A stretch of DNA of 25,365 nt. Source: Anaerolineales bacterium UBA2317. Its GTDB lineage: Bacteria > Chloroflexota > Anaerolineae > Anaerolineales > Villigracilaceae. Shown piece by piece: positions 15,227 through 22,379 of this stretch. The position numbers were made by a program, and so were the translations under genes. The DNA is taken from NCBI GenBank assembly GCA_002345215.1, contig DDVH01000038.1:13131-38495 (forward strand). The letters are read 5' to 3'. Position 1 is the first letter of the stretch. Every line of letters begins with the position of its first letter. A model generated the notes under the pieces. That model did no database searches, was not told the DNA's origin, and worked only from the letters and a program-made list of their open reading frames with translations.

Positions 15227-17542
15227 ATGACCGGGCTGGTATTGAATATTGTTCCTGTTGAATTCAACTCAGAAAAAGTAGAAATTGGTAAGTTGAGTAT
15301 AAAAAAAGAATCTTATAGAGATTTTGTAAAAAAACACTCTGATACTCATACTTTTCGTTATGATGCTGATACCGATTTAGTGCAAACTATATCTATCAAA
15401 CCTGATGAAAAGCCTCTTGGTGATATATCCGAGGTTCTTGTATTGGAACATTTACCTCTTTTAGCACGTGCCATACAAAATAGTATTTTTTCATGGTTGT
15501 CAAATAACTTAAGGATTAATCGTAAGGGAAAAAAAATAATTTTTTGGGGAAAACAAGACTCTGCTCAATTATTAACTCAATCAGCAAAAAGCTTATCACT
15601 TCCCATAATTCCTGACCTTGAAGTGTTGTTAAAGTATGAAGTTGATTGTCGAATTTTTCATTATGGGGATAATAAATCATTCCTTGGCTTAGTTGTCGAT
15701 TTGGCCACCTCAAACATTATTGATATACCTATATCTGTACTTCAAGATAAAGGATTTAACGTAATTGGAAAATATGTTTGTAGGAGAGGAGATGTTGATC
15801 AACAAAGTTCTCAAGGTAAGTTGGAAGTGATTGGGCAAGTCAGTAGAGTTGACGGGAATATCTTAAAACTTATTGATACTGAGAGTGTTACTGAAATTGA
15901 AGCAACAAATGCTTATTTAGAGCCGAGATTGGAAAACTTCCATGAGGTCATAAATTTGTACTATGGAGCTAATGCGACTAAACTAATAAACAAGTTATCC
16001 CAGCTTCGAACTCCTATTAGCACAGCAAAGGAAAAGCTATCTTTAATTAAAAAGACCATCGAACTCTTAAGAAAAAAGAACATTGTATTGGGTCAGTTAG
16101 GGATGTCATTTGGAAATATGCTAGAGGCTACTGATAAGCAATTTCCTAATAGAATCGCAACGGAAAGACCCAACTTACTTTTTGGTGCACAGGGAAGAAA
16201 TAGTGGTTCAGTTCCTGACTTAAGTATTACTAATCACGGACCATATATGTATTTACATAATGAAAGAAATTCACCAACAATTGCTGTCGTATGTGAAGCA
16301 CAATATAAAGGTCGGATTGAGCAATTTCTTAATCTTCTAAAAAGTGGCTACCCTTCTGAGATGTGGACAAATGCTAAACGTTCAAATCCATTTCTTGATG
16401 GATTAATAGGAAAATACAGACTATCAAATATTCGTTTTGAGTATGAAGTATGTGCAGATTCCTCACCAAATGCATACAAAGAAGCTACAGAAAAAATATT
16501 ACATAGGTTGTCATCATCACCCGATTTAGCTATTGTTCAAGTAAGGGAAGATTTTATGCACTTATACGGTAATAATAATCCTTACTTTGTAAGTAAAGCA
16601 AACTTTATGATGGCAGGTGTCCCAACGCAAGCAATTCGAATAGAAAAAATACAATCTTTAAGCGAGAATACTGCTTATTTACTAAATACCATATCTTTAG
16701 CTATTTATTCAAAATTGGATGGAACACCTTGGGTTATTTCTACTATCAAGCCTACAACTCATGAAATTGTCCTAGGTTTAGGATCAGCTGATGCAGGAAC
16801 AAGCAGGCTTAGCTCAAAAACTAAATATGTAGGTATAACAAGTTTATTTCAAGGTGATGGACGTTATTTAATATGGGGTGCCACACGAGAGGTTGAATAT
16901 CAAAAGTATTTGGATGCACTAATTGAAAGTCTGAGAAGTGCAGTTGAATATGTACGGCAACAAAACGCATGGCAACCGGGAGATAAAGTGCGTATCGTTT
17001 GTCACGTATATAAACGTTTAAAAGATACAGAGGTATCGGCGATCAAAACTATTGTAAATGAGTTAACTAAAAATAATTATTTTGTTGAATTTGCTTTTCT
17101 TGATATTTCGCAAATTCACCCGTATTATATATTTGATCCTTCACAACAGGGGAATAAATTTTGGAATCCTGAGACTAAGGTTTGGGGCATCAGGGGAATA
17201 GGGGTACCACAACGAGGGACGGCGCTCCAACTTGATGAATCAAGAGGCTTATTACATCTAACAGGGCCATCAGATATAAAAACCTCTTTTCAAGGCATAC
17301 CAAAACCATTGCTTGTCGAATTGCATCCAGATTCTGATTTTCGTGATATGACTTATTTACTTAGGCAGATATATCATTTTACATATATGTCTTGGAGAAG
17401 TTTTTTTCCTTCAACTGAACCAATTACAATTGGTTATTCACGATTAATAGCTCGTTTGTTGGGCAATCTTAAATCCATTGATAATTGGAATAGTAATGTA
17501 ATAACTGTAGGATCAATGAGAGGGAGGAAATGGTTTTTATGA
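15227..17542 (+). CDS. Catalytically degenerate prokaryotic Argonaute (long-B type)
   Basis: A 771-residue Argonaute. Residues 1-140 fit an N/L1 region and 140-245 a reduced PAZ-like domain. MID (about 345-500) has the 5'-guide pocket signature Tyr453-x3-Lys457...Gln468 with Lys474 (YFVSK, GVPTQ). PIWI (about 505-771) shows IVLGLG, KTKYVGITS, GDGRYLIWGA, VCHVYKRLKDTEVSAIK, GVPQRGTALQ and PLLVELHP. The first catalytic aspartate of the DEDX tetrad appears replaced by Gly519 in GLG, and the HVYKRLK block lacks the third. It should therefore bind guide and target but not cut. Long-B Argonautes of this kind signal to a toxic partner and trigger abortive infection. AGGAGG at 15214-15219 supports the start. 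The effector gene overlaps its stop. Codon use and base content are AT-richer than neighbours, suggesting transfer. Confidence 0.88.
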   Translation: MTGLVLNIVPVEFNSEKVEIGKLSIKKESYRDFVKKHSDTHTFRYDADTDLVQTISIKPDEKPLGDISEVLVLEHLPLLARAIQNSIFSWLSNNLRINRKGKKIIFWGKQDSAQLLTQSAKSLSLPIIPDLEVLLKYEVDCRIFHYGDNKSFLGLVVDLATSNIIDIPISVLQDKGFNVIGKYVCRRGDVDQQSSQGKLEVIGQVSRVDGNILKLIDTESVTEIEATNAYLEPRLENFHEVINLYYGANATKLINKLSQLRTPISTAKEKLSLIKKTIELLRKKNIVLGQLGMSFGNMLEATDKQFPNRIATERPNLLFGAQGRNSGSVPDLSITNHGPYMYLHNERNSPTIAVVCEAQYKGRIEQFLNLLKSGYPSEMWTNAKRSNPFLDGLIGKYRLSNIRFEYEVCADSSPNAYKEATEKILHRLSSSPDLAIVQVREDFMHLYGNNNPYFVSKANFMMAGVPTQAIRIEKIQSLSENTAYLLNTISLAIYSKLDGTPWVISTIKPTTHEIVLGLGSADAGTSRLSSKTKYVGITSLFQGDGRYLIWGATREVEYQKYLDALIESLRSAVEYVRQQNAWQPGDKVRIVCHVYKRLKDTEVSAIKTIVNELTKNNYFVEFAFLDISQIHPYYIFDPSQQGNKFWNPETKVWGIRGIGVPQRGTALQLDESRGLLHLTGPSDIKTSFQGIPKPLLVELHPDSDFRDMTYLLRQIYHFTYMSWRSFFPSTEPITIGYSRLIARLLGNLKSIDNWNSNVITVGSMRGRKWFL

Positions 17543-18609
17543 TTATTAATCAAATTATTTCACAAACTCGAAAGGTGTTACTTGAAAAAACAAAAAAAGT
17601 AGCATCAGAAAGCCAGAGACATTCAGTAGCTTTTGCTTTACGAATTTTTGATAAAGAGTTAATTCGAGAAACAGGACTTGATAATATTTTAGGTGAAATA
17701 ACAGGTGATATAGCATATGGAGGCTATCCTGAAGTTTCGGAGTTGGGATATAAAATTGCAGTTAGTAAAAATAATGAGTTGTTCGAAATTTTCTTAGGCG
17801 GCCTACGTAGGCAAAAAAATAGATCGCCTGATGCATTAGAGACACTTTCTTCCGATGATATTGCTTTATTAGGTATTGCTGAAGGATTGGTTGTAGTCAA
17901 AAAAGAAGACTCGTCACTTAATATTGAAGATTTACAAAAATGGATTCTTGATTTAATTAATCTTGAACCTAAGAGAAAAATCTGGACTTCTCGTTTACGA
18001 GATTTGGCTGGTGACTTACTTGATGGGAAAAGAAGATTAAGTAGCCTACCAGATTTGAACGATATTAATATAGCTGCACTAGAAATTGTTTTGAGAAATA
18101 CTTGGCCAGAGCAAATTAATAACAATGTTTTTAATAGAGAATTTTTTGAGGATTTACTAAGTGACTTGATTACGCATGCAGACCCGAAGATAAAACAAAT
18201 AGAAGAAACTGCATTGTGGCTTGTTGCTTTAGATTTATTAACAAAACAAAACAGCAAATTTTTGTTTGCGAAAACAGAAATTGCTATTTCATTACTAGAA
18301 GCCGTAAAAAAGAAACTTGATGAAGTTGCTCTTAATAATACAAAGATATCATTTATATTTTGGGCTTCACTAATTTTAGTTGTTAACATTGTGTACTTTT
18401 TAATAAGAGAACAATTGCCTACCAACTATCAAGATAGATTGAATTTTCTTGTGCCTCTAATAAGTGTGGTTTTAGGATATATTTATCAAGCCTTTTCGCA
18501 GAAAAAATTTAATCCCAAAACAATATTTCTATTAGCTTTAGAGAAAAATAAATTCAAGTTATATAAAAGATGGGGATTTGATATAGAGAGATATAAGAAA
18601 TTATTATAA
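17539..18609 (+). CDS. Putative Argonaute-associated membrane effector
   Basis: The start at 17539 makes an ATGA overlap with the Argonaute stop and lies 11 bases after GGGAGG (17522-17527). The alternative ATG at 17530 is only two bases from that site. The 356-residue protein has a soluble, helical N-terminal part of about 270 residues with no recognised domain. Two membrane helices follow at about 270-289 (FIFWASLILVVNIVYFLI) and 301-319 (LNFLVPLISVVLGYIYQAF), counted from 17539, and then a basic tail ending KLYKRWGFDIERYKKLL. Known long-B Argonaute systems often encode membrane effectors that depolarise or permeabilise the cell when the Argonaute recognises invader nucleic acid. That role is inferred here from translational coupling and topology. 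The sequence is AT-rich like the Argonaute gene. Confidence 0.75.
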   Translation: MIINQIISQTRKVLLEKTKKVASESQRHSVAFALRIFDKELIRETGLDNILGEITGDIAYGGYPEVSELGYKIAVSKNNELFEIFLGGLRRQKNRSPDALETLSSDDIALLGIAEGLVVVKKEDSSLNIEDLQKWILDLINLEPKRKIWTSRLRDLAGDLLDGKRRLSSLPDLNDINIAALEIVLRNTWPEQINNNVFNREFFEDLLSDLITHADPKIKQIEETALWLVALDLLTKQNSKFLFAKTEIAISLLEAVKKKLDEVALNNTKISFIFWASLILVVNIVYFLIREQLPTNYQDRLNFLVPLISVVLGYIYQAFSQKKFNPKTIFLLALEKNKFKLYKRWGFDIERYKKLL

Positions 18610-18670
18610 AAATTTAAATCTGATTAAGATAAGCTGTCTCTTTTTAGTACAGTAAATATGAACCCATACC

Positions 18671-18827
18671 GTCTTCTTCCCAAAAATGACCTCTCATTTC
18701 CCTAAAAATGTACCGTCATTTTTTAAAACTTCACCCGTCATTTTCTTAAAGATGTACTGTCATCTTTCCAAACATGTACTGTCATCTTTTAAAACTTCAC
18801 CTGTCATCTTTTTCATCCTCTCCCGTC
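18671..18827. repeat. Degenerate direct-repeat array with exact 22-bp period
   Basis: The anchor GTCAT or a one-base variant begins at 18671, 18693, 18715, 18737, 18759, 18781, 18803 and 18825, always 22 bases apart. Seven units are clear and the eighth is only started. Each has GTCATYTT, a pyrimidine/A stretch, and ends ACC/ACT. Two subtypes occur: units 2, 4 and 5 end ATGTACY, while units 3 and 6 end ACTTCACCY and are nearly identical. There are no unique spacers. Confidence 0.9.
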
Positions 18828-18867
18828 TAAAAACTGCGGATAGCCATAGGGTTTTCTGGAATTCCGC

Positions 18868-18903
18868 AAAAAAAATAGGAGCGGATGAACCATCCGCTCC
18901 TAT
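18868..18903 (-). terminator. Strong rho-independent terminator of the HU-like gene
   Basis: ATAGGAGCGGATG (18875-18887) pairs perfectly with CATCCGCTCCTAT (18891-18903) around a 3-base loop. On the minus strand the stem is followed by eight Ts (18868-18875). Confidence 0.92.
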
Positions 18904-18918
18904 CGTCAAAATTAAATT

Positions 18919-19329
18919 TTATTCTTCTTCGGATGTGTCGCTCGTTCGCGCTCCTTTTATAAAGTCAATCGTGGCGAGTGCTTTCTTGAACAACTTGCCG
19001 GGGTTGAAGCGTGGCTTGACAGCCTTAATCCTTTCGGCACGCACTTCCTCCTCCGACTCTGCACCCTCCGCCTCAATCCGCAACCAAAAACTGCCGAAAT
19101 CGCCCAACTCAACGATATTACCCTTCGCCAATTCACGCGGAATGACGCTCAGGTAAATCTCTATCGCACCCATCATATCCGCCGGACTCATGGTTGATTC
19201 CCGTGCGGCAATCTCTGCCATTTCACGGGTGGTCAAACGTCCGCTAGACTGAATGGATGGATAGAACTTCTTCGGGGCTTCTGGGTTGCTTGGATTGCCC
19301 CTTTCAACAACATTGAACTTTACTGACAT
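18919..19329 (-). CDS. HU/IHF-family DNA-binding protein (HU-HIG type)
   Basis: A 136-residue basic/acidic protein in the HU-fold family. The N-terminal half reads MSVKFNVVERGNPSNPEAPKKFYP, a pattern of the HU-HIG ('HU, IG-like arm') branch, followed by LTTREMAEIAARESTMSPADMMGAI and LAKGNIVELGDFGSFWLRI. That last block contains the GDFGSF signature of HU proteins. The C-terminal tail (about 95-136) is charged, ending TSDTSEEE. A strong AGGAGG (19335-19340) lies 5 bases from the ATG. Its DNA is visibly richer in G and C than the Argonaute island. Members bend or coat DNA. This branch is commoner in Bacteroidota than Chloroflexota, to my knowledge. Confidence 0.85.
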   Translation of the reverse strand: MSVKFNVVERGNPSNPEAPKKFYPSIQSSGRLTTREMAEIAARESTMSPADMMGAIEIYLSVIPRELAKGNIVELGDFGSFWLRIEAEGAESEEEVRAERIKAVKPRFNPGKLFKKALATIDFIKGARTSDTSEEE

Positions 19330-19444
19330 GGATTCCTCCTATTTCACTAATGGCAGTAGACATCCGTATCCACCACCTTGAAAAAATTCTATAAAAAATG
19401 AAGCGCAAAGTCAACTAGGTAATTTGGGTGATATGTTTGTTACC

Positions 19445-19471
19445 GTCGGGGCGCACGCCGTGCGCCCCGAC
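19445..19471. repeat. GC-rich perfect hairpin
   Basis: GTCGGGGCGCAC (19445-19456) pairs with GTGCGCCCCGAC (19460-19471) around a GCC loop. The same GGGGCGxxCGxxGCCCC style recurs after nrdJ and after the alpha/beta-hydrolase gene. Confidence 0.75.
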
Positions 19472-19504
19472 AAAATTCGCCTCAATCACAGGGGATACCT
19501 GTCT

Positions 19505-19605
19505 GCCCCCACCCGTCCTCCCCCAAATACGACAAGTGAGATTTTGGTAATTATAAAAAGTTTAGCTGTCGGATTTGGGGGAGGTGCCGAAGGCGGAGGG
19601 GGCTT
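19505..19605. repeat. Long intergenic inverted repeat with CCTCCCCCAAAT arms
   Basis: The arm CCTCCCCCAAATACGACA (about 19514-19531) is inverted as TGTCGGATTTGGGGGAGG (about 19568-19586) with one mismatch. Outer GCCCCC and GGGGGC extend the symmetry. The AT-rich centre contains GGTAATTATAAAAAG. The layout is MITE-like, but no transposase is present. Confidence 0.7.
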
Positions 19606-19730
19606 AAGGTCATGACGGAGAGTCTTCTAGTAGGATGGAATTCAAATCAAGTGGCAGTCACATTTAGTAAATATGGGTGAGAATCTATAGAGGTCAAAAA
19701 GCATATAATTTCCATAAGGAGATTCATCCG

Positions 19731-20192
19731 ATGGAAACAAATTCTCAACCTCAAAACGCTTCGTCTATGAATTGGATAGTGTGGTTTATTGGGTTAAATC
19801 TAATTTGTCTACTGTTAGCGGCGTTAGCTGTTTGGCTGGGCTGGCGTGCTTATACATTAACCACAACTGGTGAAGTGACTCAAGCTAGGATTGTGCGATT
19901 AATTGAAGGCGGAGAATCAGATGACCTGACACCTGTTTTCCAATTTCAAGTGGATGGCGAAACGTATGAAGTTCAGAGCCAAAATTCTTATGCGTGGTGG
20001 CTTGCCGAGTTGCGCTTTCCAGAAGGCAAACAAATCGAAATTCGTTATGACCCGTCTAACCCAGAGTTGGCAGAAATTAACTCCTTTTGGTCGGTGTGGG
20101 GTGAAACCATCCTCTTGAGCATCTTCACTGTGTTATTCGCATTGGGAGTCAATGCTTATTTTGTGACACGCTGGAGAATGAATAAAACTTGA
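19731..20192 (+). CDS. DUF3592-type membrane protein
   Basis: A 153-residue protein with a membrane helix at about 15-36 (NWIVWFIGLNLICLLLAALA), a beta-rich extracytoplasmic or cytoplasmic domain, and a second helix at about 122-143 (TILLSIFTVLFALGVNAYF). The middle reads GEVTQARIVRL, PVFQFQVDGETYEVQSQ and IEIRYDPSNPELAEI, the recognisable DUF3592 pattern. Its function is unknown. The start at 19731 is chosen because AAGGAG (19716-19721) lies 9 bases before it and TATAAT (19704-19709) just upstream. An earlier in-frame ATG at 19677 lies before that promoter element. Confidence 0.8.
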   Translation: METNSQPQNASSMNWIVWFIGLNLICLLLAALAVWLGWRAYTLTTTGEVTQARIVRLIEGGESDDLTPVFQFQVDGETYEVQSQNSYAWWLAELRFPEGKQIEIRYDPSNPELAEINSFWSVWGETILLSIFTVLFALGVNAYFVTRWRMNKT

Positions 20193-20225
20193 TGTGTTCG
20201 GTATAATCACCAAAAGGAGAATCAC

Positions 20226-20600
20226 ATGAACAAAATAGCATTCTATTGGTCAGGCATTGTGGGCTTGATTTCAGTTGTGTGGCAAATATTCACCTATTAC
20301 ATGCGTTTTGGAAAATTCAATGAGTTCGCCACAGTCACAGACTATGTGATGTTCTTCTTAGCAGGCACACTCGGTGGCTTGATTTTGATATTCTTCTTGA
20401 ATCGTCAAGAGACTATCAAAGGTTGGTGGGTGGTGATGATAGCCTTCGCATCCGCAACTCCAGTGGCGATGATTTTCATGCTCGGTGGTGGCTTGCTTAG
20501 TTTTATTGGCACGTTAATTTTTCCGCAAATCCCTTGGGGCATATTCACATGGTTAGGGTCAATCCTCGGCAGGTTTTTAGGCAAAAGAGGATCATCATAG
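20226..20600 (+). CDS. Small polytopic membrane protein of unknown function
   Basis: A 124-residue hydrophobic protein with four likely membrane helices (about 7-25, 38-58, 66-86 and 90-116). Glycine-rich turns such as LAGTLGGLILIFFL and GGGLLSFIGTLIF lie between or in them. AGGAG at 20215-20219 lies 6 bases before the ATG, and a TATAAT at 20202-20207 lies just upstream, so it may have its own promoter as well as sharing one with the DUF3592 gene. No family was recognised. Confidence 0.75.
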   Translation: MNKIAFYWSGIVGLISVVWQIFTYYMRFGKFNEFATVTDYVMFFLAGTLGGLILIFFLNRQETIKGWWVVMIAFASATPVAMIFMLGGGLLSFIGTLIFPQIPWGIFTWLGSILGRFLGKRGSS

Positions 20601-20608
20601 AATTGTGG

Positions 20609-20652
20609 TTAAACAAAAAGACCCAGCCTATTGACTGGGTCTTTTTGTTTAA
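20609..20652. terminator. Bidirectional terminator, 18-bp perfect stem
   Basis: TTAAACAAAAAGACCCAG (20609-20626) pairs exactly with 20635-20652 around the loop CCTATTGA. A-rich and T-rich arms serve both the plus-strand membrane protein gene and the converging minus-strand gene. Confidence 0.93.
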
Positions 20653-20658
20653 CATTAT

Positions 20659-21465
20659 TTACGCATTCACATTCGTATCTGATGAACTTGCATTCCGAAA
20701 TAGCAATCCCGAACTGAGCCATGCCAAAATGAAAAACGCATTGATGGCTAATATCCCAAACTGACCTGGGTTAGCGTCGGGGTAGAAGATGAATGCGATG
20801 ATGGCAACAATTGTATGAGCCGCAGTGGTGGCAAGCATCGCACGATACATCCCAGCCGCTTTGAAGCGAGCTAGTATCGCACCTAAAAATGCAATCGCTA
20901 ACACACCGAAATACATCAAGTTGGCAGGTTCATCGTCACCGATAATTCCAACAGCGACATTAATCCACACCAGCAAGAAACCTGCCACGCCTGCAATCCC
21001 AACCGCGAGGCGATAAAAGATATTGTTCATTTGTCTTGCAACAAATACAAATACAGCACCTGCGCCGAAGATGAGTCCGCCCATAAATACAAAGTCCATG
21101 ATGCCCCATTGAAAACTATCAGAGACCAACATGCCAACGAATGGAATCATCAGCAGTAGAACGGTCCCAAGCGCGCCCCATAAAAATATTTTGTTGCTCA
21201 TTAAGAAGTCATTATATTTATTCATGAATTTATTTCCTTTTTGATTTTCAATATGTTGAACGACCAAACTTTTGCACGTATCAATCATCGTCCAAAACCA
21301 TAGATTGATAATTCCTTTGTCACCTTGTTCAGCGTATGCATCTTGCAACAACTCAGAGAACACAAACTTCATTTCTTCTGCAAACTCTACTCGATAGCGT
21401 TCAGGGTAGAAATTAATAAGAAACCCATAAATTCGTTCGGATTGATAAATAACCGTTTTGCTCAT
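20659..21465 (-). CDS. Membrane protein with permease-prefix-like N-terminus, PadR-linked
   Basis: The 268-residue protein starts with a soluble helical domain (about 1-75) containing FLINFYPERYRVEFAEEMKF. This resembles the 'permease prefix' domains found on PadR-associated membrane proteins and ABC permeases (pattern YPxRYRxExxxEM). About six membrane helices follow (about 91-260), including FLWGALGTVLLLMIPFVGML and FILAWLSSGLLF. The ATG at 21465 is 2 bases after the stop of the PadR regulator gene, so the two are one operon. The regulator probably controls this protein. Transport or envelope stress functions are common for such pairs but are not shown here. Confidence 0.75.
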   Translation of the reverse strand: MSKTVIYQSERIYGFLINFYPERYRVEFAEEMKFVFSELLQDAYAEQGDKGIINLWFWTMIDTCKSLVVQHIENQKGNKFMNKYNDFLMSNKIFLWGALGTVLLLMIPFVGMLVSDSFQWGIMDFVFMGGLIFGAGAVFVFVARQMNNIFYRLAVGIAGVAGFLLVWINVAVGIIGDDEPANLMYFGVLAIAFLGAILARFKAAGMYRAMLATTAAHTIVAIIAFIFYPDANPGQFGILAINAFFILAWLSSGLLFRNASSSDTNVNA

Positions 21466-21467
21466 AT

Positions 21468-21803
21468 TTATATTTCTAGCTTTGATAATCCTAAATCTTT
21501 GAAAACATTTTTACGTTTTGCCAATTCAACCGCATCGTTATAGCGTTGTAATTCACCTGAGATAGCATCACGACCTTTATCGGTCAATGCGTAATATTTG
21601 CGGCGTGGGTTGTCGCCACCAATTTCTTTGATGAGTTTCGATTCGAGCATTCGCTTAATCGAACCATACAAAGTGCCAGGTCCAAGCAAAACTTTTTTGC
21701 CCGAGTCTTCTTCCACTTGCTTCATGATGTCGTATCCGTGCCTGCTTTTAATTGCCAACGAAAGCAGAATGTAAAACTCTGATTGTGATAGTTGTGTATT
21801 CAT
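21468..21803 (-). CDS. PadR-family transcriptional regulator
   Basis: A compact PadR regulator of 111 residues from the chosen start MNTQLSQSEFYILLSL. It has the winged helix: SRHGYDIMKQVEEDSGKKV, LGPGTLYGSIKRMLESKLI and the wing GGDNPRRKYYALTDKGRD, followed by a short C-terminal dimerisation helix. The upstream ATG at 21812 is rejected because it lies directly against the -10 box, before the expected transcription start. It is in operon with the membrane protein downstream. Repeated CGATATATT elements around its promoter suggest autorepression, which is the usual PadR behaviour. Confidence 0.92.
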   Translation of the reverse strand: MNTQLSQSEFYILLSLAIKSRHGYDIMKQVEEDSGKKVLLGPGTLYGSIKRMLESKLIKEIGGDNPRRKYYALTDKGRDAISGELQRYNDAVELAKRKNVFKDLGLSKLEI

Positions 21804-21812
21804 AAACGCCAT

Positions 21813-21850
21813 TGTATATCGTGCCTCGATATATTGTCAAGCGATATATT
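21813..21850 (-). promoter_or_regulatory. PadR operon promoter with overlapping operator repeats
   Basis: On the minus strand: -35 TTGACA (21835-21840), 16-base spacer, -10 TATACA (21813-21818). The ATG at 21803 begins 9 bases after the -10, so the leader would be a few bases at most. CGATATATT occurs at 21827-21835 and 21842-21850, and ATATCG (21816-21821) mirrors CGATAT (21827-21832). This is a probable regulator binding site over the promoter. Confidence 0.75.
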
Positions 21851-21897
21851 AATGAGGAATTAATGCAATCTATGCCTCAGGAAAAGGATATTAAATA

Positions 21898-21931
21898 AAA
21901 AAATAAGATAAGTTTACTTATCTTATTTTTT
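21898..21931. terminator. Terminator after the STAS gene
   Basis: AAAAAATAAGATAAG (21898-21912) pairs perfectly with CTTATCTTATTTTTT (21917-21931) around TTTA. It lies downstream of the minus-strand STAS gene. Confidence 0.88.
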
Positions 21932-21956
21932 ACACAAAGCATATTTTTTCTCGTTT

Positions 21957-22295
21957 CTAAAAACTCGTTACCGCCTCATCTGTAGAAGAAAAAGTTTGCA
22001 CAAATTGAGTCACCCCCACATTTTCTAACACTTCACTTACTGTTTTCGACAACGAAGCCAACTTCACTCCGCCGCCTGATTTTTGTGTGCTTTGCAAAAC
22101 TTTCATAATCGCTCGCACCCCAGCCGAAGATAAATACTCTACACTTTTCATATCCAGAACAATTTTTTTATGTTCCTTCATCGCTTTGGATAATTCAGAT
22201 TCTAGAGTCACCGAAGTTAACGAATCCACCCTGCCAGCAATTGTCACCACTGCCACATCCCCGCTTACTGCTTGATTTACAGAAAAGTTATCCAT
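21957..22295 (-). CDS. STAS-domain anti-sigma factor antagonist (SpoIIAA/RsbV-like)
   Basis: A single STAS domain of 112 residues. It shows VTIAGRVDSLTSVTLESEL (about 17-35) and IVLDMKSVEYLSSAGVRAIM (about 45-64). The serine of the SSAG motif is the residue phosphorylated in SpoIIAA/RsbV proteins, which release sigma factors by binding anti-sigma kinases. The C-terminal part VKLASLSKTVSEVLENVGV is standard. AGAGGAG lies 7 bases before the ATG. No kinase or phosphatase partner is in the window. Its divergent neighbour is a surface lipoprotein gene, which gives no clear partner. Confidence 0.9.
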   Translation of the reverse strand: MDNFSVNQAVSGDVAVVTIAGRVDSLTSVTLESELSKAMKEHKKIVLDMKSVEYLSSAGVRAIMKVLQSTQKSGGGVKLASLSKTVSEVLENVGVTQFVQTFSSTDEAVTSF

Positions 22296-22325
22296 GCTTT
22301 ATCTCCTCTTGTTTGGGTTGTTAAG

Positions 22326-22356
22326 ATTATAGTCGAAGAATGAGTTCATTTATAAT
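22326..22356. promoter_or_regulatory. Divergent -10 boxes between the STAS and beta-helix genes
   Basis: TATAAT occurs on the plus strand at 22351-22356 and on the minus strand at 22326-22331. Neither has a good -35 at 16-18 bases, so the assignment is tentative. Confidence 0.4.
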
Positions 22357-22379
22357 CAGGCAAAAAATTTGGAGACTCT

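Larger units (their letters stand above)
18610..18918. other. Intergenic region holding the 22-bp repeat array and a terminator
   Basis: This stretch separates the effector gene from the convergent HU-like gene. It contains a weak hairpin CTGT...ACAG (about 18634-18652), the 22-bp direct-repeat array, a TGCGGA/TCCGCA stem (about 18835-18868), and the strong terminator of the HU-like gene. No gene was recognised. Confidence 0.7.
19330..19730. other. Intergenic region with two palindromic repeats
   Basis: These 401 bases contain the ribosome binding site of the HU-like gene, a GC-rich hairpin (19445-19471), a long imperfect inverted repeat (19514-19586), and a TATAAT at 19704-19709 before the next gene. 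Short frames crossing the repeats are not credible genes. Confidence 0.65.

Noticed and set aside
14971..15267. 98-residue minus-strand frame across the septoil-like gene
   Set aside because: It is antisense to a gene with clear protein repeats and a strong ribosome binding site.
17724..18425. 233-residue open frame antisense to the membrane effector gene
   Set aside because: It is Ser/Leu/Lys-rich with no recognisable domain, no ribosome binding site, and lies wholly inside a well-supported gene. It is expected by chance opposite an AT-rich frame.
18671..18827. CRISPR array
   Set aside because: The units are contiguous and degenerate with no unique spacers and no cas genes nearby.
18686..19156. 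156-residue plus-strand frame through the repeat array and HU-like gene
   Set aside because: It is a translation of the tandem array joined to the antisense of a real gene, without a ribosome binding site.
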